Assembly (NCBI GenBank): GCA_902478825.1
Contig: CABSMK010000103.1
Location: 1-6,050, forward strand
Origin: an uncultured Collinsella sp.
Lineage (GTDB): Bacteria; Actinomycetota; Coriobacteriia; Coriobacteriales; Coriobacteriaceae
Reading direction: 5' to 3'
DNA: 6,050 bases
The notes beneath the pieces are model-generated. The model ran no database searches. It worked only from the letters and a program-made list of their open reading frames with translations, and was not told the origin of the DNA. A program made the translations under genes and the position numbers. Every line of letters begins with the position of its first letter. The first letter of the stretch is position 1. Shown here piece by piece: positions 1 through 5,337 of the stretch.

Positions 1-43
1 CGCTCCGGTGGGGCGGCCCTGCCACATAAGCGTTTGCGGTCGG

Positions 44-829
44 TTATTTGTCCTCGAGATAACGCGAGAGGAACTCGCGCGTGCGCTGATGTTTGGGGTT
101 GCCGAAGAGCTCGGCCGGCGCGGCATCCTCGAGCACCACGCCCTTGTCCATAAAGACCACGCGGTCGGACACCGTGCGGGCAAAGGCCATCTCGTGCGTG
201 ACGACGACCATGGTCATGCCGTCGGCAGCGAGCTTGCGCATGACCTCGAGCACCTCGCCCACGATCTCGGGGTCGAGTGCGGAGGTCGGCTCGTCGAACA
301 GCATGATCTGCGGATTCATGCATAGGGCACGAGCGATGGCCACGCGCTGCTTTTGACCGCCGGACAGGCGACCCACGGCGGCGTGCGCGAACTTCTCGAG
401 CCCCACGCTCGTCAGATGCTCCATCGCGACCTTCTCGGCCTCGGCCTTGCTCATTTTTTTGAGCGTGACGGGCGCAAGCGTGCAGTTGTCGAGCACATCC
501 ATGTTGTTGAACAGGTTAAAGCCCTGGAACACCATGCCGATGTCCTCACGCAGCTTGTTAATGTTGCAGCGCTCGGCCGTGAGGTCCTGGCCGTGGAACC
601 AGATGTGGCCCGCGTCCGGGGTCTCGAGCAGATTGAGGCAGCGCAGGAAGGTCGACTTGCCCGAGCCCGAGGCGCCGATAATGGTGACGACCTCGCCGGG
701 GTTAACGGACAGGTCGATGCCCTTGAGTACCTCGAGCGAGCCGAAGCTCTTGCGCAGGCCCTCGACGCGGATGAGCGGCTCATTGGTCTGTGCGGCGGCC
801 GCAACGCCGGTAGTGGCGGTATCTGCCAT
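44..829 (-). CDS. Polar amino acid ABC transporter, ATP-binding protein
   Basis: This 261-residue protein is the cytoplasmic ATPase of an amino acid importer of the GlnQ/HisP type. All nucleotide-binding motifs are present: Walker [10 protein letters not shown] (52-60), Q-loop Gln102 in MVFQGFNLF, signature LSGGQKQR (155-162), Walker B IMLFDEP (175-181, catalytic Glu180), D-loop SALD (183-186) and H-loop His212. The length fits the family (about 240-260), with some 16 extra Ala/Thr-rich residues at the N-terminus. I chose the ATG at 829 because GAGGAG lies 7 bases upstream; an in-frame ATG at 904 would overlap the permease by 53 bases and lacks this support. It is the last gene of the operon, 22 bases after the permease stop. 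The 43 bases beyond its stop show no terminator, so transcription may continue outside the window. The family is certain; the exact amino acid cannot be read from the ATPase. Confidence 0.95.
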   Translation of the reverse strand: MADTATTGVAAAAQTNEPLIRVEGLRKSFGSLEVLKGIDLSVNPGEVVTIIGASGSGKSTFLRCLNLLETPDAGHIWFHGQDLTAERCNINKLREDIGMVFQGFNLFNNMDVLDNCTLAPVTLKKMSKAEAEKVAMEHLTSVGLEKFAHAAVGRLSGGQKQRVAIARALCMNPQIMLFDEPTSALDPEIVGEVLEVMRKLAADGMTMVVVTHEMAFARTVSDRVVFMDKGVVLEDAAPAELFGNPKHQRTREFLSRYLEDK

Positions 830-851
830 GATGATTCTCCTCGTCTTAAGC

Positions 852-2000
852 CTAGTTAGAGCTGGGCAGCGTGGCCGGAGCCTCGGCACCGAGCTTTTTG
901 CCAAAGGCTTCGAGCAGGCGGCTCGCCACGAGCGTCAGGATCAGGTAGACCACGAGCGCCACGCAGTAGACCTCCATCTGGCGGTAGTACACGCCGGCGA
1001 CCGTGGTAGTAGCGTACATAAGGTCGAACACGCCGATGACCGAGAGCACCGACGAATCCTTGATGTTGATGATGAGCTCGTTGGTGAGCGCCGGAATCGC
1101 ATTTTTAATGCCCTGGGGGAACACGACTTTGCGCATGGCCTGCCACTGCGACAGGCCCAGCGATCGCGCCGCCTCGGCTTGGCCGGAATCGATGGACTCG
1201 ATGCCGCCGCGCAGGACCTCCATCATGTAGGCGGTGGAGTTGAGCGAGATGGTGACGAGGCCGGCGGTGAAGGTGCTCCAGATCTGGTTGGCCTGGGCGG
1301 TCTCGAAGCCCATGCCGCGCAAAACGGTGAAGCCCGCGTAATAGATGAGCAGGCCCTGGACCATCATGGGCGTGCCGCGCACGATGGTGGAGTAGACGGT
1401 CGCAAAGCCGCGGCCGATACTCTTAACGAAGCGCACCAGGTCGTTATCCACGCGGTCGAACGTCTGAATGCGTAGGAACACGAAGAGCAGCGCCAGGAAG
1501 AATGCGATGACGGTGCCGAAGGTGGCAAGCGCGATGGTGATCTCGATACCGCGAATGAAGAAGTCCCCGCTCTTGTAGGTCATGTAGACCAGGCTCGACA
1601 AAAAGTCGCTGGGGTTGGAATCCGAGACAATGCTCACCTGCACCAGGTCGATAAACGACATGACGCAGCGGTCGATAAAGAAAACTGCCGCGATGGCGAC
1701 CACGACGTAGCTGCCCAGGCGTGCGCCACGACGGCAGCGCTCGGATGCGAACGGCGACTTTTCGCGATAGTCGTTCCAGTGCATGAGCTTGGTGACCAGC
1801 GCCGCCGCCGACACGACGAGCCAGGCCCAAAGGATTGCCCAGAGGCAGTCTTGGAAGATACCGGTGGGGGCCAAGAAGCTCAGCGGCGTGGGGTTGCGTT
1901 GGCTAAACGCCAGGCCGAGCGCCGCGATAACACTCGTGCCCAGGTATACATAACGGTGGTCGGCCTTGATAAAGGAGGCCAGGCGATTAATGGTTTTCAT
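852..2000 (-). CDS. Amino acid ABC transporter permease with extended N-terminus
   Basis: This 382-residue integral membrane protein is the channel subunit of the importer. The C-terminal part, from about residue 148, is a HisM/GlnP-type permease domain. It has a first helix near 151-175, the family motif [14 protein letters not shown] (208-221) and the EAA loop that docks on the ATPase ([20 protein letters not shown], 276-295). It ends with further helices, including about 344-362. Typical members have about 220 residues, so some 145 N-terminal residues are extra. These contain three likely membrane segments (about 17-33, 51-71 and 94-112) joined by a charged loop. The ATG at 2000 has GGGAGG just upstream, and the first residues are in frame with the rest, so the extension looks genuine. 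It starts 9 bases after the binding-protein stop, so its ribosome site lies in that junction, which suggests coupled translation. With one permease gene in the operon, a homodimeric channel is likely. Confidence 0.93.
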   Translation of the reverse strand: MKTINRLASFIKADHRYVYLGTSVIAALGLAFSQRNPTPLSFLAPTGIFQDCLWAILWAWLVVSAAALVTKLMHWNDYREKSPFASERCRRGARLGSYVVVAIAAVFFIDRCVMSFIDLVQVSIVSDSNPSDFLSSLVYMTYKSGDFFIRGIEITIALATFGTVIAFFLALLFVFLRIQTFDRVDNDLVRFVKSIGRGFATVYSTIVRGTPMMVQGLLIYYAGFTVLRGMGFETAQANQIWSTFTAGLVTISLNSTAYMMEVLRGGIESIDSGQAEAARSLGLSQWQAMRKVVFPQGIKNAIPALTNELIINIKDSSVLSVIGVFDLMYATTTVAGVYYRQMEVYCVALVVYLILTLVASRLLEAFGKKLGAEAPATLPSSN

Positions 2001-2009
2001 GCTGCCTCC

Positions 2010-2936
2010 CTATGCCGGCTGACGGTCGAGGCACGCGTCCCACATTTGGTCGCGCTCCTCTTGGCTAATGCCCTTGAGTGTCTTGTCGATGAGCTTAAGC
2101 AGCTTGTCCGAGCCCTTGCGGCAACCGACATTTGCCGTGACCTCCTGCTTAAAGCCCTCGCCCTCGGCAAACTGGATGGGGACGATACCGGGATTTTGGG
2201 CCATATAGCCCTTCTCATTCTCGGTGTTGTAAGTCACGGCGTCGCAGGTGCCCTGCAGCAGATTCGAAAACACCGTGGGGACCGAGTCGACCGGGTTTTT
2301 GTGGACAACGCCCGGGATCTCGTCGATGACGGTATCGAGCATGGTGTCCTTTTGCCCGAGCACCGTAGCGCCGCTAAAGTCGCTGAGCTTGGTCGCGTTT
2401 TGGTAGGGGGAACCCTCTTTTACGAACAGGCCAAAGTAGCCAATGAAGTACGGATCGGAAAAGCCGACGGACTCCTCGCGCTCGGGCGTGGCGCTCATGC
2501 CGGCAATGATGAGGTCGATCTGGCCGTTGTTGAGCGAATCGATAAGACCCGAGAAGCTCTGTTTGACGGCAACGGGCTCGCCGCCGAGGGCCTTGCAGAC
2601 GATCTTGGCGATCTGCACGTCGTAACCATCGGCATAGGCGCCCTGCACGTTGTCGATGGGGATGGTGTACTCGCTGGCTTCGGAGACCTGCCAGTTGTAC
2701 GGGGCGTAGGCCGCCTCCATGCCAATGCGGATCTTGTCCTTGCCGATCACGGAATCGGACAGGTCGTCGCGACCGCCGCCCGTCGTGGGCTGAACTACTT
2801 CCAGCGTGGAGGGGCGCTGGCAACCGGCAAGTGCGCCGGCGACGACAGTAGCGCTCGCAGCGAGAGCGCTACCCAAAAAGATGCGACGGCTGCATACCGG
2901 CTGTGGATGCGCGTCGCGTTGATGGGGAGAATGCAT
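2010..2936 (-). CDS. Amino acid ABC transporter substrate-binding lipoprotein
   Basis: This 308-residue exported protein belongs to the SBP_bac_3 family (periplasmic-binding type II fold) and delivers an amino acid to the permease. The N-terminus has a twin-arginine motif SRRIFLG (16-22), an alanine-rich hydrophobic stretch (23-37) and a lipobox LAGC. Cys39 is therefore the probable lipid anchor, and export is probably by Tat. Family hallmarks follow: the lobe-one start IRIGMEAAYAPYNW (69-82), GYDVQIAKIVCKALG (104-118) and DLIIAGMSATPERE (141-154, with Arg153), then FSDPY (159-163). In the second lobe CDAVTYN (231-237) has Asn where relatives such as HisJ carry Asp. I chose the ATG at 2936 because AAGG lies about 6 bases upstream and the signal peptide then has normal length; an in-frame ATG at 3008 would add 24 residues before the signal. 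It is the first gene of the operon, the usual place for the most abundant component. The ligand cannot be named. Confidence 0.94.
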   Translation of the reverse strand: MHSPHQRDAHPQPVCSRRIFLGSALAASATVVAGALAGCQRPSTLEVVQPTTGGGRDDLSDSVIGKDKIRIGMEAAYAPYNWQVSEASEYTIPIDNVQGAYADGYDVQIAKIVCKALGGEPVAVKQSFSGLIDSLNNGQIDLIIAGMSATPEREESVGFSDPYFIGYFGLFVKEGSPYQNATKLSDFSGATVLGQKDTMLDTVIDEIPGVVHKNPVDSVPTVFSNLLQGTCDAVTYNTENEKGYMAQNPGIVPIQFAEGEGFKQEVTANVGCRKGSDKLLKLIDKTLKGISQEERDQMWDACLDRQPA

Positions 2937-2978
2937 AATCTGCCTTCCCTGTTGAATCGTATGCTGACGAGTTAACAG

Positions 2979-3010
2979 GATATACGCCAGCGACCAGCAG
3001 CGCAGCACAA
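2979..3010 (-). promoter_or_regulatory. Weak candidate promoter of the amino acid transporter operon
   Basis: On the minus strand TATATC (2979-2984) resembles a -10 box and TTGTGC (3005-3010) a -35 box. They would start transcription near 2972, about 36 bases before the binding-protein ATG. The 20-base spacing is longer than the usual 17, so the -35 assignment is weak. A promoter is expected here because the previous gene on this strand ends in a terminator at 3101-3142. Confidence 0.3.
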
Positions 3011-3045
3011 GCTCGAAAAATTAATAGACACACGGTAGTCATTGG

Positions 3046-3083
3046 GGACGTCGATGTTTTGGCAATGCCGGCGAGCGACGTCC
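3046..3083 (-). promoter_or_regulatory. Paired GGACGTCG / CGACGTCC sites upstream of the operon
   Basis: An 8-base inverted repeat has arms at 3046-3053 and 3076-3083. Each arm contains the palindrome GACGTC, and the two centres are 30 bases apart, close to three helical turns. It lies just upstream of the likely transporter promoter and could be a double operator. GACGTC also occurs in coding DNA of this GC-rich window (for example 4680-4685), so chance is possible. Confidence 0.2.
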
Positions 3084-3100
3084 AGAGCGAACAAGTGGCA

Positions 3101-3142
3101 TGAAAAAGGCAAGGCATGACCAGAAGGTCTATGCCTTGCCTT
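3101..3142 (-). terminator. Intrinsic terminator after the epimerase gene
   Basis: The arms 3106-3117 and 3131-3142 (AAGGCAAGGCAT against ATGCCTTGCCTT) are perfectly complementary over 12 bases. Inside them GACC (3118-3121) pairs with GGTC (3126-3129) around a 4-base loop, leaving only one bulged base (3130). Read on the minus strand, the hairpin runs directly into five T (3103-3107, of which the first two are stem). It lies about 58 bases after the epimerase stop and separates that gene from the amino acid transporter operon. On the plus strand no T run follows, so it works in one direction. Confidence 0.85.
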
Positions 3143-3199
3143 ATGAATGACAAATTATCGCTCTGGACGGCGCGCAGCATCGACCGAGCGGCGGAACCT

Positions 3200-4093
3200 C
3201 TAGAGCAGGGTGACGCTAAAGCTACGTTTATCGGTGGCGCCGGGAGCCAAGGTGATGGTGTTGACCTTGTGCTCAAAGACATCGTCCTCGGTGTCCATGG
3301 TGGTATGACCGGTCCAGGGCTCGAGCGCCACAAACGGAGCGTCGTTGGCGGCAGACCACACGCCAATGTACTTAAAGCCCTCAAAGTCGATCTTGACGCC
3401 GTGACCCGACTTGCGACCGCGCAGCGTGAGCGTGGAACCCGGGGTATCGGTGAACATGATGGCGTCGTTATCGAAGCTGCGGTGCGTGATGGGCAGCACG
3501 TCCGAGTTATCGGGAGCCTTGTAGCTACCCTCGAACGTCATAAGACCGTCGGGCGTGATGATGGGAGCCTCGTTCGTCCAAGCCTCAGTAAACGCCAGCT
3601 CGTAATCCTCGAACGCCTCGTCCTCGGCACCGGGGGCGGGCACGTTAAATGCGGGGTGGCCGCCCACCGAGAACGGCAGGTCCACGTCGCCGGTGTTGGT
3701 AACGGCAAAGGTCTGCGTGAGGGTGGCGTCTCCGGTCAAGGCATAGGTCATGTTGAGCTTAAAGTGGAACGGGAACGCCTTGAGCGACTCGGACGTATCG
3801 GTGATCTCGTACGTTACCGAGGAGCCGTCCTCCGAAACCTCGACCAGCTTGTGCTCGACAATGCGCGCGAGTCCGTGGCGCGGCATCTCGCAGGTGCCGG
3901 CCGCAGACGTTGCCGTGTTATTGCGCAGCGAGCCCACAATGGGGAACAGGATGGGCGCGTGCTTGCCCCAAAAGGCGGGGTCGCCCTGCCACAGATACTC
4001 GTTGCCGTTGAGGGCAAGGCTCGTGAGCTGGGCGCCCATGGAATCGATGGCCGCGGTGAGGCCGCCGCGCTTGATGGTAGTGACGGTAGACAT
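3200..4093 (-). CDS. Aldose 1-epimerase family protein, LacX-like
   Basis: This 297-residue cytoplasmic protein belongs to the galactose mutarotase superfamily, which interconverts alpha and beta anomers of sugars or sugar phosphates. The LacX-like branch is suggested by EYLWQGDPAFWGKHAPILFP (32-51) followed by IVGSLRNN, and by PRHGLAR (71-77). GGHPAFNVP (144-152) contains His146, the probable catalytic acid, and ALEPWTG (256-262) contains Glu258, the probable catalytic base. No signal peptide or membrane segment is visible, and the length is usual. The ATG at 4093 is preceded by GGAGG at 7 bases; an in-frame ATG at 4117 has no such site and would place GGAGG inside the gene. It stands 113 bases from the upstream gene and ends in its own terminator, so it may be a single-gene unit. 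No sugar kinase or transporter is nearby, so its substrate is open; LacX members are often of unproven specificity. Confidence 0.9.
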   Translation of the reverse strand: MSTVTTIKRGGLTAAIDSMGAQLTSLALNGNEYLWQGDPAFWGKHAPILFPIVGSLRNNTATSAAGTCEMPRHGLARIVEHKLVEVSEDGSSVTYEITDTSESLKAFPFHFKLNMTYALTGDATLTQTFAVTNTGDVDLPFSVGGHPAFNVPAPGAEDEAFEDYELAFTEAWTNEAPIITPDGLMTFEGSYKAPDNSDVLPITHRSFDNDAIMFTDTPGSTLTLRGRKSGHGVKIDFEGFKYIGVWSAANDAPFVALEPWTGHTTMDTEDDVFEHKVNTITLAPGATDKRSFSVTLL

Positions 4094-4113
4094 GCTACTT
4101 CCTCCAAAAGTAA

Positions 4114-4136
4114 ACAATAGTGTCGAGGGCTATTGT
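4114..4136 (-). promoter_or_regulatory. Inverted repeat in the epimerase upstream region
   Basis: ACAATAG (4114-4120) and CTATTGT (4130-4136) are perfect inverted copies with a 9-base spacer, centred 32 bases before the epimerase ATG. The arms are AT-rich in a GC-rich surrounding and sit where an operator or a leader hairpin would act. No convincing -10/-35 pair is visible beside it, so its function is inferred from position only. Confidence 0.35.
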
Positions 4137-4206
4137 CCCACTCTTGGCGGCGGGACGGGACGGCAGGCGATTATTGAGTAGCCATAGCGGAATGAGCGGC
4201 GAGCGC

Positions 4207-5076
4207 CTACTGGGTATCTACGTAAAGGTCGAACCCGCCCTGCGGTGTGGTGTCGACCGTGTCGGGCGCCTGTGAGTTAAAGTTCACGGGAACCATGCGC
4301 TTTGAGGCGCGGAAGCGCGTGCCGTCGGTGGCGACGGGCGGTTCATCGACCGTGAGCTCGTAGTCGCCAGGCTTGAGCTCGATGCCGTCACCAGCGGAAT
4401 TGACGTATTGATACTCGTCAATCGTCTGCCCTTTGAGCGTGCGCCCCACGATGTGGATGAGCATTTGGCTGTCGCCGCGCGCGGTGTCCCACGTCGCGCC
4501 GTCCTTGACCTCGACCGACACATGCACCGAGCGCGTACGACCGAGCGATTGCTCGACAGACATCTCGACCTTGGCGGCGTCTTTTCGCTGTTGTTCGACA
4601 TGACTCCAGACGTTTCCAATTACCGAGCATGCGATAACGCCGGCCATGAAGGCGATAAGGATGGGGCCAAGCGGAGAGCGACGTCCTGCATCTTCCTCGC
4701 GAGACAGATTGGGGCGACGTGTGGGTGCGGGCGCCTGAGCGCCCCGCGAGGGCACGTCGAGAATGCTGAAGGATGCCGTGCTGTCGGGATCGATGGTGTG
4801 ACGCGGCTGTGGGGTCTTTGCCGGCGAGATGGACATGTCGGCTGGCTCGCCGAGCTTGGCCGTAGCGTCGGCCTTGGCCTCGTCTGCCTCGGCCTGGGCC
4901 CAAGCTTGTTCGAAGGTCAGGGGCTCGACGGGGTCGAGGGCGGCGTCCGAATCGGCGGCGACGTCGTTGCCGGTCTCGTCCTCGTCGCTCGACACATCAC
5001 GCGGCGTGGGCTCGTCCCACTCCTCGTCCGGAGCCTCACCCTCGCTATACCACCATTCAAAGTTATCGATATCCAT
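4207..5076 (-). CDS. Unrecognised single-pass membrane protein with acidic cytoplasmic region
   Basis: I do not recognise this 289-residue protein. Residues 1-130 are hydrophilic and probably disordered: the first 80 are very rich in Asp and Glu, with an aromatic start (FEWWY, 6-10), then come Pro- and Ser/Thr-rich stretches and an Arg-rich patch (RRPNLSREEDAGRR, 120-133). One membrane helix follows at about 137-157. With no cleavable signal and Arg just before the helix, the N-terminus should be inside and the C-terminus outside. Residues 180-289 alternate in beta-strand fashion (VHVSVEV, MLIHIVGRTLKGQ, IELKPGDYELTV), resembling a small immunoglobulin-like or Cna-B-like sandwich; this is inference. 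The ATG at 5076 has AAGGGG 8 bases upstream, inside the palindrome GGGGCGCCCC (5079-5088). It is divergent from the MFS gene across 261 bases and has no evident operon partner. No catalytic motif or sorting signal is seen. A real gene is likely; a role is not assignable. Confidence 0.8.
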   Translation of the reverse strand: MDIDNFEWWYSEGEAPDEEWDEPTPRDVSSDEDETGNDVAADSDAALDPVEPLTFEQAWAQAEADEAKADATAKLGEPADMSISPAKTPQPRHTIDPDSTASFSILDVPSRGAQAPAPTRRPNLSREEDAGRRSPLGPILIAFMAGVIACSVIGNVWSHVEQQRKDAAKVEMSVEQSLGRTRSVHVSVEVKDGATWDTARGDSQMLIHIVGRTLKGQTIDEYQYVNSAGDGIELKPGDYELTVDEPPVATDGTRFRASKRMVPVNFNSQAPDTVDTTPQGGFDLYVDTQ

Positions 5077-5117
5077 ACGGGGCGCCCCTTAGGCCTCGCA
5101 AATAAACGCTTGCTAGC

Positions 5118-5123
5118 CTTATA
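5118..5123 (-). promoter_or_regulatory. Candidate -10 box of the unrecognised membrane protein gene
   Basis: TATAAG on the minus strand matches five of six bases of the -10 consensus. It would start transcription near 5112, leaving a leader of about 35 bases to the ATG at 5076. No good -35 box is visible at 16-18 bases, so the call rests on the -10 match and position. Confidence 0.4.
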
Positions 5124-5162
5124 CCCCCAGACGGCACCGAAGCTCACCCGCGCCGGACACGA

Positions 5163-5227
5163 AAACCGTCACAACATTCGACGCTTTTCCTCGAATTCGA
5201 GATTTTCATCGAATGTTGTGACGGTTT
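5163..5227. repeat. Composite palindrome, 19-base arms around a 12-base palindrome
   Basis: The arms AAACCGTCACAACATTCGA (5163-5181) and its exact reverse complement (5209-5227) enclose 27 bases. The middle of these is a second perfect palindrome, CTCGAATTCGAG (5190-5201), nearly concentric with the arms. The core also reads as two tandem modules, ATTCGA-n-TTTTC-n-TCGA (5176-5194 and 5195-5212). As RNA it would fold into a long stem, an internal loop with T-rich sides and a small top hairpin. It lies between divergent genes, so it does not end any visible gene. A mobile palindromic repeat, a binding site or a structured RNA are all possible. Confidence 0.85.
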
Positions 5228-5247
5228 AGGCGACTGGCCGGCAGCGC

Positions 5248-5280
5248 AATGTGACAAAGGGACTGCCCCTTCGTCACATT
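5248..5280. repeat. REP-like hairpin element
   Basis: AATGTGAC (5248-5255) pairs with GTCACATT (5273-5280). After one mismatch, AAGGG (5257-5261) pairs with CCCTT (5267-5271) around a 5-base loop. No T run follows on either strand, so it is not a standard terminator. From memory, near-identical palindromes (TGTGACAAAGGGACTG-type) are scattered between genes in Collinsella and some Clostridia; I could not check copy number here. It sits 20 bases from the larger palindrome and just before the candidate MFS promoter. Confidence 0.75.
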
Positions 5281-5281
5281 C

Positions 5282-5290
5282 TGTTAGAGT
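5282..5290 (+). promoter_or_regulatory. Candidate extended -10 promoter of the MFS gene
   Basis: TG-T-TAGAGT has the extended TGn element and four of six -10 bases. It would start transcription near 5297, about 41 bases before the TTG start. The expected -35 position falls in the loop and right arm of the REP-like hairpin and matches poorly, so this is tentative. Confidence 0.35.
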
Positions 5291-5294
5291 TGCA

Positions 5295-5307
5295 GGGATT
5301 GAATCCC
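5295..5307. promoter_or_regulatory. Operator-like palindrome before the MFS gene
   Basis: GGGATT-G-AATCCC is a perfect 13-base palindrome with one central base, placed at the predicted transcription start of the transporter, 30 bases before its start codon. This is a typical position for a local repressor of a drug-efflux gene. No regulator gene is visible in the window. The site is short enough to be chance. Confidence 0.35.
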
Positions 5308-5337
5308 GCTTATTCATGCGACATTGGAGTGACAACC

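Noticed and set aside
353..1475. Long plus-strand open frames opposite the ATPase and permease genes.
   Set aside because: They are antisense shadows typical of GC-rich genes; the minus-strand proteins carry full family motifs.
1779..2975. A 398-codon plus-strand open frame opposite the binding-protein gene.
   Set aside because: The minus strand encodes a complete SBP_bac_3 lipoprotein with signal and family motifs, so the plus-strand frame is a shadow despite its length.
4094..4206. A terminator between the membrane protein gene and the epimerase gene.
   Set aside because: No stem followed by a T run was found in this gap, so read-through into the epimerase gene remains possible.
5163..5227. 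The large palindrome as an intrinsic terminator.
   Set aside because: A few T residues follow the stem on the minus strand, but the flanking genes diverge from this region, so no visible transcript would arrive to be stopped. The nested symmetry also exceeds what a terminator needs.
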